From positions 28,169 through 92,168 of the forward strand of contig CAUQMH010000002.1 of NCBI GenBank assembly GCA_963519075.1: a DNA stretch of 64,000 nucleotides. The letters are read 5' to 3'. The stretch comes from JABCPE02 sp963519075 (GTDB lineage Bacteria; Bacteroidota; Bacteroidia; Flavobacteriales; Weeksellaceae). The position numbers and the translations under genes are program-made. How positions within the stretch are numbered: position 1 is the first letter of the stretch; every line of letters starts with the position of its first letter. Below are positions 1-8,936 of the stretch, piece after piece. The notes beneath the pieces were generated by a model. It worked only from the letters and a program-made list of their open reading frames with translations, ran no database searches and was not told where the DNA came from.

Positions 1-912
1 ACCCTTTTCAAGGAAAAAGTAAAACCAGAGGTAGAAAAAGACAAAGTTCTTCTTTTGGTGATAGACAACCTGAGATATGACCAATGGAAAGTAGTAGAAC
101 CACTTTTCACTAAGTTTTACAATAAAACTTCGGAAGAGTATCTGTACAGCATCTTGCCAACGGCGACTCAGTATGCTAGAAATTCTTTCTTCGCAGGGCT
201 GCTGCCTTCGGAAATAGAAAAAAGATTTCCAGACAAGTGGTTCAATGACAATGAAGATGGAAACAAAAATGAATTTGAATTTGATTTCCTAAAAGACCAA
301 ATGAAAAGACTAGGTCTGCAAGGGAAAAGTTCAAAATATATTAAGATATTAAACGCTGATTTTGAGCGAAAAATATTAGAAGATTTTAATCAGCACAAAA
401 ACAATGATTTATTGGTGATTGTTTATAACTTTATAGACATTCTTTCTCACGCGAAAACCGATAATACCATTGTAGATCAGCTAATCAGAGATGATAAAAC
501 ATTCCGTTCATTAACATACAATTGGTTTGAAAATTCATCTCTTATCAAAATCATCAAACTGGCAGCAGAAAACGGCTTTAAGCTGGTGATAACTACTGAC
601 CACGGAATGATTTATGTAAGAAAACCAAGCAAAGTGGTGGGGGATAGAGAAACCTCTACCAACATAAGATATAAAACAGGAAAAAGTCTAACCTACGAAG
701 ACAAAGATGTCTGGGCGATTACTAATCCTGAAAAGCTATTCCTTCCGAAAGGGAATGTGAGCAGCAAGTATATCTTTGCGAAGAACAATTTATTCTTTGC
801 TTACCCTAAAAATTACAACCATTTTGTGAATTATTATAAAGACACCTATCAGCACGGAGGGATTTCCCTAGAAGAGATTATTATCCCGTTCTGTGTGTTA
901 GAACCAAAGTAG
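1..912 (+). CDS. porX: PorX, C-terminal part (T9SS response regulator, PglZ domain), 5' end outside window
   Basis: The frame is open from base 1, so the receiver domain and start codon lie upstream; 303 codons are visible. They form the PglZ (alkaline-phosphatase-fold) effector domain of PorX, the cytoplasmic response regulator that works with the sensor PorY to control type IX secretion genes. Seen: LLLVIDNLR opening the core, PTATQYARNS where family members carry the nucleophilic Thr, TTDHGM as a metal-site motif, and the typical end HGGISLEEIIIPF. The TTG at 55 is an internal Leu codon. PglZ domains also occur in phage-defence proteins, but the C-terminal signature fits PorX. Its neighbour is convergent, so no operon partner is visible downstream. 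Confidence 0.88.
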   Translation, partial: TLFKEKVKPEVEKDKVLLLVIDNLRYDQWKVVEPLFTKFYNKTSEEYLYSILPTATQYARNSFFAGLLPSEIEKRFPDKWFNDNEDGNKNEFEFDFLKDQMKRLGLQGKSSKYIKILNADFERKILEDFNQHKNNDLLVIVYNFIDILSHAKTDNTIVDQLIRDDKTFRSLTYNWFENSSLIKIIKLAAENGFKLVITTDHGMIYVRKPSKVVGDRETSTNIRYKTGKSLTYEDKDVWAITNPEKLFLPKGNVSSKYIFAKNNLFFAYPKNYNHFVNYYKDTYQHGGISLEEIIIPFCVLEPK

Positions 913-949
913 TTTTAGTTTTTTCATTATATTTTATTTATTTTAGACG

Positions 950-983
950 AAATCGGATATCCAAGGATATCCGATTTGTTTTT
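950..983. terminator. Bidirectional terminator between porX and the DUF445 gene
   Basis: A perfect 13-bp inverted repeat (950-962 with 965-977, two-base loop) is followed on the plus strand by a T-run. Both convergent genes end at it, so it probably serves both. Confidence 0.7.
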
Positions 984-984
984 T

Positions 985-2019
985 CTACAAAAGCTGTGTA
1001 AGAGCATAAATCACCAGACCTACCATACCTCCTACCAAAGTCCCATTGATTCTGATAAACTGTAAATCCTTTCCTACTTCCATTTCTAGTTTTTGGCTCA
1101 GCTCCTTACCTTCCCAGTTTTTGACCGTATCACTGATAAAATCTCCTATTTTTGTTTTATTTCTCAATGCAAATCTATAAGCCGTCTTCTGAAACCAAAC
1201 ATCCAGCTTTTTCTGAAACTCTTCATTGGTTTTAAATTCGCTAATCTGCTTATTTATATTATCTTTCAGGAGTTTTGTGATTTTATTTTCCCATTCGGAA
1301 GAGTTAAGTTTTTCAGCAAAATCATAGAGCTGCGTTGTCATTTCCCGCCTTACAGAATGCGCCTCATCTCTGGTAATTTTCATTACAAATTCCTGCAAAC
1401 CATCCACCACCTTTTGCGAAATCGCTTCTCTGATGAAAGATGGAATAAGCGGCGGAAACTGATTGTCTATTTCTCTCTGAACCACATTTTGGTTTTCAGA
1501 AATATAAACTTCTATTTTCTGGAAAAGTTGGTTAAATAATTCCTGATGTTTTCCCTTATCCAAAACCTCCACAAGCATCTGACTGGCTCTCACATTGAGG
1601 GACATTCCCTTTATGATGTTTTCTATTTTTTCAGGAGTAGTTTCTTTGGAAAGCCATTCTACCATATATTTAGATACTTTAATATTTTCAATATGAGAAC
1701 GAATTTGCTTTGGTTTTAAAAAATTCTCTACAACAAACCCTCCCAAGTTATTCCCAATATCCGCCTTTCGTTCTTCTATCAAATTGGTGTGTGGAATGGG
1801 CAGTCCCATTGGCTTTTGGAATAAGGCTGTAACTGCAAACCAATCCGCAAGAGCTCCCACCATAGCCGCCTCCGAAAAAGCCTTCACATAGCCTATAAAG
1901 GACATTTCGGGATATTTTTTCTGCAAAAACACCATGCTTATGTAGATGACAAACATCAAGACAAGAAGTCCCGTCGCCAAATTTTTATGAAATTGCAATT
2001 GTTTTTCTCTCTGATTCAT
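985..2019 (-). CDS. DUF445 family membrane protein
   Basis: A 344-residue protein of the DUF445/YjiN family, whose biochemical role is unknown. The family signature EAAMVGALADWFAVTALF, followed by PMGLPIPHTNLI, is near the N-terminus just after a transmembrane segment (about residues 16-34). The middle is a long charged helical region, and a second hydrophobic segment (GGMVGLVIYALTQLL) ends the protein. This gives membrane anchors at both ends with a soluble middle. It is somewhat shorter than E. coli YjiN. It lies about 55 bases downstream of the glnN stop, beyond a hairpin terminator, so it is probably transcribed separately. Confidence 0.8.
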   Translation of the reverse strand: MNQREKQLQFHKNLATGLLVLMFVIYISMVFLQKKYPEMSFIGYVKAFSEAAMVGALADWFAVTALFQKPMGLPIPHTNLIEERKADIGNNLGGFVVENFLKPKQIRSHIENIKVSKYMVEWLSKETTPEKIENIIKGMSLNVRASQMLVEVLDKGKHQELFNQLFQKIEVYISENQNVVQREIDNQFPPLIPSFIREAISQKVVDGLQEFVMKITRDEAHSVRREMTTQLYDFAEKLNSSEWENKITKLLKDNINKQISEFKTNEEFQKKLDVWFQKTAYRFALRNKTKIGDFISDTVKNWEGKELSQKLEMEVGKDLQFIRINGTLVGGMVGLVIYALTQLL

Positions 2020-2032
2020 GTTTTTATATTTT

Positions 2033-2067
2033 TATTAAAAAAACTCAGCACAAAATCTTGCGCTGAG
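2033..2067 (-). terminator. Rho-independent terminator of glnN
   Basis: Stem 2044-2049 with 2062-2067, followed on the minus strand by a T-run (A-run at 2034-2042 on the plus strand). It lies directly after the glutamine synthetase stop. Confidence 0.6.
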
Positions 2068-2074
2068 CGTTTGT

Positions 2075-4273
2075 TTATTTCGTAAAAAGCAGTTCGCGGT
2101 ATTTGGTCATCGGCCAAAGTTCATCATCCACCATCATTTCTAGCGCATCTGATGCTTCTCGTATTTTTGAGAAAAGCGGCTTCACTTCCTGACAAAATAC
2201 CTCTGCTTGTTTCTGATTATCCTCTATGGCTTCCGCTCTTTGTTTGGCATCCAATAGTTCATCCACGCCTATTTTTATCTGGTGGACATTATGAGAAATT
2301 CTCTCGATGAGATTCATCTGTTCTTTCGCCAAAGGTCTAAAGTCTATTTCGCCGTAGATTTCTTTCAGCCCTTTTACATTGTCTATCAGCCTGTTCTGAT
2401 ATTTCAACGCCGATGGAATGATGTGGTTTCTCGCCACATCTGCCAGCACTTTCGCCTCTATTCCTACGATATTGCTGTATTTCTCTAATTTGATTTCGTT
2501 TCTTGCCTCTATTTCACGCTGAGTGTAGATTCCCATTTCTTCATACATACTGATGAATTTTGGGTCTAATTCTCTTTTCAAAGCCTCTGGCGTGGTTTTC
2601 AGGTTGCTGAGTCCTCGTTTTTTGGCTTCCTTCACCCAATCTTCAGAATAGCCATCCCCTTCGAACATTATATTTTTAGACTGCTTGATGTATTCTCTCA
2701 GTACATTAAAAATAGCCTCATCTTTTTTCAGTCCTTTTTCTTCTATCAAAGCATCTACTTCCTTTTTAAAGACACGAAGCTGTTTTGCCATAATGGAATT
2801 CATAATGGTCATCGCCTCTGCGCAGTTCGCTGAAGAACCGACCGCTCGTATCTCAAATTTATTCCCCGTGAAAGCAAATGGCGAAGTTCGGTTTCTATCC
2901 GTATTGTCAAGCAGAATTTCAGGAATTTTGCCGACTACATTTAGTTTTAAATCATATTTTTCATCAGGGCTAAGTTTCCCCTCGCTCACTTTTTCCAATT
3001 CCTCCAAAACTCCATAAAGCTGAGAACCGATAAACACAGAAATAATCGCTGGCGGTGCCTCATTCGCTCCGAGGCGATAGTCATTCCCCGCAGTAGCAAT
3101 CCCTGCACGAAGAAGGTCTGCATATTCATTCACCGCCTTAATCACATTTACAAAAAATGTCAAAAACTGAAGATTTTTTTTCGGATTTTTCCCTGGGCTC
3201 AGCAGGTTTTCGCCTGTATTGGTAGAGAGCGACCAGTTGTTATGCTTTCCACTTCCATTGACTCCCGCAAATGGTTTTTCATGGAAAAGTATATGAAAAT
3301 GGTGCTTGTGTGCTATCCTCGCCATCAGATCCATCAATAGGGAATTGTGATCAACCGCCACATTGGCTTCTTCAAACATTGGCGCAAGTTCATATTGATT
3401 TGGTGCATTTTCATTATGTCTTGTAGATACTGGAATGCCCAGTTTCACGCACTCTATCTCTAATTCTTTCATGAAATTCATCACACGGGTAGGAATAGAA
3501 CCAAAATAATGGTCTTCCAGCTGCTGCCCCTTCGCTGGTGAGTGCCCTAAAAGGGTTTTCCCTGTCATCAAAAGGTCTGGTCTGGTCTTAAAAAGCGCCG
3601 AATCTACAAGGAAATATTCTTGCTCCCAGCCAAGTGTAGCCGTAACTTTGGTTACATTTTTATCAAAATACTGACAAACCTCCGTAGCCGCCTCATCCAC
3701 AGCGTGTAATGCTCTCAGAAGCGGAGCTTTGTAATCCAATGTTTCGCCTGTATAGGAAATAAAAATAGAAGGAATACAAAGGGTAGTTCCCATAATAAAC
3801 GCTGGAGAAGTAGGATCCCAAGCGGTATAGCCTCTCGCCTCAAAGGTGTTTCTAATTCCTCCATTAGGGAAAGAAGAAGCGTCTGGCTCCTGCTGAATAA
3901 GGTTCGCCCCATTAAAACGCTCCATGGCTTTGCCCTCACCTATTGGAGTGAAAAAGGTATCGTGTTTTTCTGCAGTAGTTCCTGTCAATGGCTGAAACCA
4001 ATGCGTGTAGTGAGTAACGCCTTTGGTCATCGCCCAGTTTTTCATACCTAGAGCCACTTGGTCTGCTACTGACCTTTGGATTTTAGTTCCGTTTTTTATG
4101 GCGTCCATCACAGCTGTAAAAGCCTCTTTGGTCAAAAACTCACGCATTTTCTCTTCGGAAAATACATTTTCACAAAATAATTCTGATAATTTGGGCGGAG
4201 TTTCCACGAAATTATCTTTTCTATAATTGATAAAAGGCAATTTTTCTAACGCACTAAACCTTAATATTGACAT
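2075..4273 (-). CDS. glnN: Glutamine synthetase type III
   Basis: Makes glutamine from glutamate, ammonia and ATP; type III is the large dodecameric form common in Bacteroidota. About 732 residues, the usual GSIII size and far larger than GSI. Seen: GWEQEYFLVD, the stretch NENAPNQYELAP, GVNGSGKHNNWS, and NRTSPFAFTGNKFE in the nucleotide/glutamate-binding core. The frame can be extended two codons to a GTG at 4279, but the ATG at 4273 gives the usual MSILRFSALEKLP start and is preferred. A -7 box lies at 4294-4301, leaving a very short leader. Monocistronic by position, with a terminator downstream. Confidence 0.95.
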   Translation of the reverse strand: MSILRFSALEKLPFINYRKDNFVETPPKLSELFCENVFSEEKMREFLTKEAFTAVMDAIKNGTKIQRSVADQVALGMKNWAMTKGVTHYTHWFQPLTGTTAEKHDTFFTPIGEGKAMERFNGANLIQQEPDASSFPNGGIRNTFEARGYTAWDPTSPAFIMGTTLCIPSIFISYTGETLDYKAPLLRALHAVDEAATEVCQYFDKNVTKVTATLGWEQEYFLVDSALFKTRPDLLMTGKTLLGHSPAKGQQLEDHYFGSIPTRVMNFMKELEIECVKLGIPVSTRHNENAPNQYELAPMFEEANVAVDHNSLLMDLMARIAHKHHFHILFHEKPFAGVNGSGKHNNWSLSTNTGENLLSPGKNPKKNLQFLTFFVNVIKAVNEYADLLRAGIATAGNDYRLGANEAPPAIISVFIGSQLYGVLEELEKVSEGKLSPDEKYDLKLNVVGKIPEILLDNTDRNRTSPFAFTGNKFEIRAVGSSANCAEAMTIMNSIMAKQLRVFKKEVDALIEEKGLKKDEAIFNVLREYIKQSKNIMFEGDGYSEDWVKEAKKRGLSNLKTTPEALKRELDPKFISMYEEMGIYTQREIEARNEIKLEKYSNIVGIEAKVLADVARNHIIPSALKYQNRLIDNVKGLKEIYGEIDFRPLAKEQMNLIERISHNVHQIKIGVDELLDAKQRAEAIEDNQKQAEVFCQEVKPLFSKIREASDALEMMVDDELWPMTKYRELLFTK

Positions 4274-4293
4274 AAACACATGTTTTTATAGGG

Positions 4294-4301
4294 CAAAGTT
4301 A
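4294..4301 (-). promoter_or_regulatory. glnN -7 promoter box
   Basis: TAACTTTG on the minus strand fits the Bacteroidota -7 consensus TAnnTTTG, about 20 bases before the glnN ATG. No clear -33 TTG is seen. Confidence 0.5.
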
Positions 4302-4379
4302 ATAAAAATATTACTTTTCTCATTAACACCCCCTAAAAAAAACACCCTTTATAAAAATTTTAGAAAATATTCTTGTTTT

Positions 4380-5603
4380 TTAAATCAAACTATTTCTATC
4401 CTCATAGTTTAGCCTAAAAAACATAGCGGTCATTATAGAAAATGCCAAAAGGGAACTTCCCCCATAACTGAAATAAGGCAGCGGAATCCCCACCGTAGGG
4501 AACAGCCCCATAACCATTCCTACATTTATAGCAAAGTGCATCATCAAAATCGATGCAAAACAATATCCGAAAACTCTATTGAACACGGGCTTTTGGCGTT
4601 CGGCCAAGAAATAAATCCGCCCTATATACACCGCATAAAGAAAAACCAAAATAGAACTTCCCACGAAGCCCCACTCCTCGCCAACGGTACAGAAAATATA
4701 ATCTGTACGCTGCTCTGGCACGAAATGCCCCTGAGTAACAGAGCCTTCCTTATACCCCTTCCCAAGAAGTCCGCCAGAACCTATCGCTGTTTTAGAGTAA
4801 AGCAAATTGTACCCCGCCGTATCACGGAATGCTTTTTCCCCTTTGAATAAAACCTCTATCCTTTCTCTCTGGTGTTTTGGGAGTTTTTCCATAACTTTAG
4901 GCGCACCAAAACTTATTCCTGCAAGTATACCAACACTCACTACAAGTGTAGAAATTGTACTAAAACCAAGCCGAATTCTGCTAAAATAAACTCCCAATAA
5001 GGTCAAAAGCACGATTACACTTACAATATATAAAGGTTCAAAAACCAATGACAATAGAAATACTCCTACGACCGAAAAACAAGCAGTAAAGAGCCACCCA
5101 CTAAGTCCCTCACGATACAGAGCAATAGCAAACGCCATGAACACCATCAAAGAACCTACATCTGGCTGTAATAAGACTAAAAGTCCAGGAATACCGATGA
5201 TAGCAAAGGCTGTCAATAACGACCTTCCGTTTCTCATGCTGAAATCGGGATTTCCTACATAAGAAGACATCATAAGCGCAATGGCTATTTTCACAAATTC
5301 CACTGGCTGTAAACTTATCGGCCCAAACACATACCAGTTTCTCTGTCCGTTGATTTCTTTCCCAAAAGGAAAAAGCCCAACGAGTAAAACAACCGCAATG
5401 ATGTAAAAAAATGGCGCCAAACTCTCAAAAACACTTCCACGGACAAACAAAATCATCATCATAACAAACAATGAGATACCAAACCAAACCGCCTGTTTTA
5501 TACCGCTATCCGTACTTACACTATACACATTAGCGATACCAAACAAAACGATAAGGATGTAGAGCAGCAGCCCTATTTTGTCTAATCCTTCAGCCCATCT
5601 CAT
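4380..5603 (-). CDS. rodA: RodA, SEDS peptidoglycan glycosyltransferase
   Basis: A 407-residue polytopic inner-membrane protein of the SEDS family. It polymerises lipid II glycan strands in the elongasome together with PBP2, encoded just upstream. Seen: about ten hydrophobic segments, LLQPDVGSLMVFMAFA in the middle, the large extracytoplasmic loop with RTDYIFCTVGEEWGFVG, and GIPLPYFSYGGSSLL near the C-terminus. The start overlaps the end of mrdA by 14 bases, implying coupled translation. It is the last gene of the mreB-mreC-mreD-mrdA-rodA run. FtsW is the alternative SEDS protein, but the operon settles RodA. Confidence 0.95.
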   Translation of the reverse strand: MRWAEGLDKIGLLLYILIVLFGIANVYSVSTDSGIKQAVWFGISLFVMMMILFVRGSVFESLAPFFYIIAVVLLVGLFPFGKEINGQRNWYVFGPISLQPVEFVKIAIALMMSSYVGNPDFSMRNGRSLLTAFAIIGIPGLLVLLQPDVGSLMVFMAFAIALYREGLSGWLFTACFSVVGVFLLSLVFEPLYIVSVIVLLTLLGVYFSRIRLGFSTISTLVVSVGILAGISFGAPKVMEKLPKHQRERIEVLFKGEKAFRDTAGYNLLYSKTAIGSGGLLGKGYKEGSVTQGHFVPEQRTDYIFCTVGEEWGFVGSSILVFLYAVYIGRIYFLAERQKPVFNRVFGYCFASILMMHFAINVGMVMGLFPTVGIPLPYFSYGGSSLLAFSIMTAMFFRLNYEDRNSLI

Positions 5604-7572
5604 GTCTATTATGGTGTTTTTGAGTTTGTTTATTTTTATTATCGATTGCTTTATTTTTCTCGTTCAGTAGTCGCAGACTATCTTGTATTTTTTTCATTGC
5701 AAGAGAGCCTGGCTTAGGCGGTTCATATCTTCCTATTTTTTTCAAATGCACTACCCACTGTCTGTTATATTCAGCCATGAAACTCGCTCCTGTCAGTCTT
5801 TTATAAAGATGCTCTCGTTTCAGTTCTCCTAAAAGATATTTTTCGGCTATCACCGTACAGGCAGGCCCAGCCCAAGTCGCCCCAAAACCAGCATGCTCCA
5901 TCACGGCTGCGACTACTATTTTAGGATTGTCAGCTGGTGCTATCATGGTGTAGATAGAGTTATCCTTCCCCTGTGGAACCTCTGCTGTTCCTGTTTTTGC
6001 CAACTGAGTAAAATCATTAGATTTCAAAGCTCGTCCCGTTCCTCTTAAAACTACAGCTTCCATTCCCCTTATCACTGGTTCAAAATGTTTTGGGTCTACT
6101 AATGTCTGATTTTTAACTTTAAATCTCTTGTCTGGATTAGGTTTTCCGTCAATGGATTTCACAATATGCGGTGTGTAATACCAGCCTCTATTTGCAATAG
6201 CTGCCGTAAAATTAGCAATCTGTAAAGGTGTTAAAAGGATTTCGCCCTGTCCCATCCCATTGAAAACGGCTTGGAGAGGTTTCCAATTTTTACCATATTT
6301 TTTTTCATAAAATTTTCCGTCTGGTATCAGCCCTTTTGACCCAACCGCCAAATCGTTATTTAAAAACTGCCCCAGCCCAAAACTATGCATAATTTTTGCC
6401 CATTCATCTGCTCCTTTGCTTGGATTTCCTGGGTATTTATTGAGCATTGCTAAATATGCATAAGAGAAATAACAGTTACTAGAAACTTGGATAGATGGTA
6501 TAAGAGGGTCTGCGCCTCCGTGTCCTTTGATTCTAACGCCAGAAACATTGAACCCGCCACCACAAGGGAAAATAGTAGTAGGAGTCATCACGCCCATCTG
6601 CATAGCGGAAAGCGCTGTAACAAGTTTAAAAGTAGAACCTGGTGGATAAGCCGCCTGAATAGAGCGGTCAAACATCGGCTTATTCATACTATCCATTTGG
6701 AGACGATACAGATTTTTGGTTTTTTCTGGACCTGTAAATAGATTTGGGTCTATATCTGGCCCAGTAGCCATAGCAAGGATTTCGCCATTATTTGGGTCTA
6801 TTGCTACTATCGCACCTCGCTTATTTACCAGCATTTCTTGAGCCATTCTCTGAAGGTCATAGTCTATTGTCAAAACCAAATCCTTCCCAGAAATCATCTC
6901 CTTGTCCAGTTCTCCGTTTTTATATGAACCTATATTCCGAAGTTTTATATCTTTCTGAATATATTTCATCCCTTTTTCTCCTCGGAGTACCTTTTCATAG
7001 GCTTTTTCTATACCGCTCATCCCCGCTATATCTCCAGGAAGATAGTATAGAGAGTCTTTTTTGATGTAGGCTGCATTTACTTGGTTGGTATACCCGAGCA
7101 AGTTCCCCGAAGTAGAAACTTCATATTTTCTCTGTGGTCTGGAAACAACCGAAAACGCTGGATATTTAAATATAATTTCTTGAATTCTCGCCACATCTTC
7201 CCTGCTCAAATCCTTCATAAAAGTCATCGGAGTAAATTTAGAAAAATACTTATCTGCCTTTATCTCCTTCATTTTATGATTATAATCCGCCTCGGTGATA
7301 TTCATCAACTTACAAAAGCCCAATATATCAAAATCAGGTTTCATCAAAGCTTCTGTATAGGATATTTCATAGGCGGGCTGGTTTCCTACTAGCAATTTGG
7401 AATTTCTATCAAAAATGGCCCCACGCTGAGGGATGATATATTCTATCTTGATAGATGTATTGGCTGCATTGAGAGCATATCTATCCGTAAACAGCTGCAA
7501 ATAAGCCAGTCTGGCGACAAATATCACAGCAATAAGCCCTAGGGAAATTAGAATTTTAAAATATGGTCTCAA
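5590..7572 (-). CDS. mrdA: Penicillin-binding protein 2 (elongasome transpeptidase)
   Basis: Class B PBP of 660 residues that cross-links peptidoglycan during lateral growth, working with RodA. Seen: N-terminal membrane anchor, dimerisation region (IIPQRGAIFDRN), then the transpeptidase motifs S-T-F-K (Ser about 313), S-S-N (about 364-366) and K-T-G (about 526). The start codon is TTG at 7572, overlapping the mreD TGA stop as TTGA. No in-frame ATG lies near, and the N-terminus fits the family, so the TTG start is accepted. The Lys/Asn/Gln-rich tail overlaps the rodA start. Confidence 0.94.
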   Translation of the reverse strand: MRPYFKILISLGLIAVIFVARLAYLQLFTDRYALNAANTSIKIEYIIPQRGAIFDRNSKLLVGNQPAYEISYTEALMKPDFDILGFCKLMNITEADYNHKMKEIKADKYFSKFTPMTFMKDLSREDVARIQEIIFKYPAFSVVSRPQRKYEVSTSGNLLGYTNQVNAAYIKKDSLYYLPGDIAGMSGIEKAYEKVLRGEKGMKYIQKDIKLRNIGSYKNGELDKEMISGKDLVLTIDYDLQRMAQEMLVNKRGAIVAIDPNNGEILAMATGPDIDPNLFTGPEKTKNLYRLQMDSMNKPMFDRSIQAAYPPGSTFKLVTALSAMQMGVMTPTTIFPCGGGFNVSGVRIKGHGGADPLIPSIQVSSNCYFSYAYLAMLNKYPGNPSKGADEWAKIMHSFGLGQFLNNDLAVGSKGLIPDGKFYEKKYGKNWKPLQAVFNGMGQGEILLTPLQIANFTAAIANRGWYYTPHIVKSIDGKPNPDKRFKVKNQTLVDPKHFEPVIRGMEAVVLRGTGRALKSNDFTQLAKTGTAEVPQGKDNSIYTMIAPADNPKIVVAAVMEHAGFGATWAGPACTVIAEKYLLGELKREHLYKRLTGASFMAEYNRQWVVHLKKIGRYEPPKPGSLAMKKIQDSLRLLNEKNKAIDNKNKQTQKHHNRHEMG

Positions 7573-8075
7573 ACTCTCTGCTTGATTTTAAATATTAAAA
7601 CATAAAATAAAACAAAAACAAACGAATATATAGTGGTTATAGAGATATTGATAAGCACATCTAACGCTCTGCTCAACTTAAAATACTCTATAAACTGAAC
7701 CAAAAACTGGTGTAAAAAAAGATTAGTAAGGATAAAACCCAAAAACTGTGTCCACTGCAAAGATTCAAAAGAGAAAAAATCTGATGTAGAATCCGACGAA
7801 GACCTAAATATCACGGTTCTTGTAAAAGCCATCAATGTAGTTGCAAAGGCATTGATTCCCCAAGTTCCCAAAAACATATCCATTCCTAACCCCAGCAGGA
7901 AACTTGTTCCTAAAAACTGAAATTTATCCCTATAAAAAGGATAAAACATCACATAGATGGGATAGACAATTGGCGGATACTTGCCCATGATGAGGATTCT
8001 ATTCAACAAAAAAACTTGTAATATTACTAATATTACAATGAATAAAATATCCGTCAAAATATTTCTACTAATCAT
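7569..8075 (-). CDS. mreD: MreD, rod-shape membrane protein
   Basis: A 168-residue, very hydrophobic protein with about five transmembrane segments, the size and position expected of MreD. MreD bridges MreC and MreB to the elongasome enzymes in the inner membrane. It overlaps mreC by 8 bases and mrdA by 4. MreD sequences diverge strongly, so the call rests mainly on operon position, size and topology; PIVYPIYVMFYPF and GLGMDMFLGTWGINAFAT resemble flavobacterial members. Confidence 0.88.
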   Translation of the reverse strand: MISRNILTDILFIVILVILQVFLLNRILIMGKYPPIVYPIYVMFYPFYRDKFQFLGTSFLLGLGMDMFLGTWGINAFATTLMAFTRTVIFRSSSDSTSDFFSFESLQWTQFLGFILTNLFLHQFLVQFIEYFKLSRALDVLINISITTIYSFVFVLFYVLIFKIKQRV

Positions 8076-8922
8076 TTTCCTTTACAGCAGCATCTAAAAT
8101 CTCTTTTATCTCTTCTAGTTCTGTTTTTTTGAGGTTTTTTACCACAAAAACTTTCTGCACCTGTCCCATATTCTGGCTCAGCTCCACAGAAATATCCCAG
8201 TGTCCTGTTTTACTATCCACATCATAGCCAGCCACTCTTCCTATCATGATTCCTTTTGGGAAAATAGAAGATTTACCATCTGTAATTACGGTATCTCCCA
8301 CTTTTACAGAAACATATTTAGGAATGTCTTTTAGATGCATCACTCGCGTATCCTCTCCATCCCAAGTCAAAGTCCCAAAAAAATCAGATTTTTTTAGAGA
8401 TGTATTTATCTTAATATTATTCACACTCAAAACAGACTGAACCAAAGCATAGTTGGCCGTTGTATTGATAACTATCCCCGCTATTCCCTGCGGAGCTATC
8501 ACTCCCATCTGAGGCTCCACACCGTGGTTTCTTCCTCTGTTAATCGTGAAATAATTATTATTTCTATTTATACTATTTTGGATAATTTCTGCATCCATCA
8601 CAGAGTAGGACTGACCTTCTGTAAGAGTATTATCCACATGGACAAATTTGGCTTCAGTAGATTTTTTCTTATCATACAACTGCTGCATGAGCATTTTATT
8701 CTGAGCTGTCAGGTCTTCATTTACTTGTTTCAGACTGAAATAACTCGCCCCCTCATCTATGTAGCCAGACACAAAAGCATTAAAAGCTGATGCATGTGCT
8801 GCCACAAAAGAACGCTGCATGGAGTTCCTACTAAAAATAAGAACTACTGATACCAACTGGAGAAAAACGAAAAAAGTACCAAGACTGTTCCTCTCCAAAA
8901 ACCTCCATACAAAAGACAACAT
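8068..8922 (-). CDS. mreC: MreC, rod-shape periplasmic scaffold
   Basis: A 284-residue bitopic protein with a single transmembrane segment near the N-terminus (residues about 14-30). A helical/coiled-coil stretch follows (LKQVNEDLTAQNKMLMQQ), then the beta-barrel region beginning around NSINRNNNYFTINRGRNHGV. It activates PBP2 and links it to MreB and MreD. The gene starts 14 bases after mreB and overlaps mreD. The DAEIIQNSINRNNNYFTI and GVEPQMGVIAPQGIAGIV stretches are typical of MreC. Confidence 0.93.
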   Translation of the reverse strand: MLSFVWRFLERNSLGTFFVFLQLVSVVLIFSRNSMQRSFVAAHASAFNAFVSGYIDEGASYFSLKQVNEDLTAQNKMLMQQLYDKKKSTEAKFVHVDNTLTEGQSYSVMDAEIIQNSINRNNNYFTINRGRNHGVEPQMGVIAPQGIAGIVINTTANYALVQSVLSVNNIKINTSLKKSDFFGTLTWDGEDTRVMHLKDIPKYVSVKVGDTVITDGKSSIFPKGIMIGRVAGYDVDSKTGHWDISVELSQNMGQVQKVFVVKNLKKTELEEIKEILDAAVKEND

Positions 8923-8936
8923 CTTGACTAAGGCAC

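Noticed and set aside
1093..1539. Plus-strand open frame of 148 codons
   Set aside because: It lies wholly antisense to the DUF445 gene, has no recognisable motif, and the minus-strand frame has a clear family signature.
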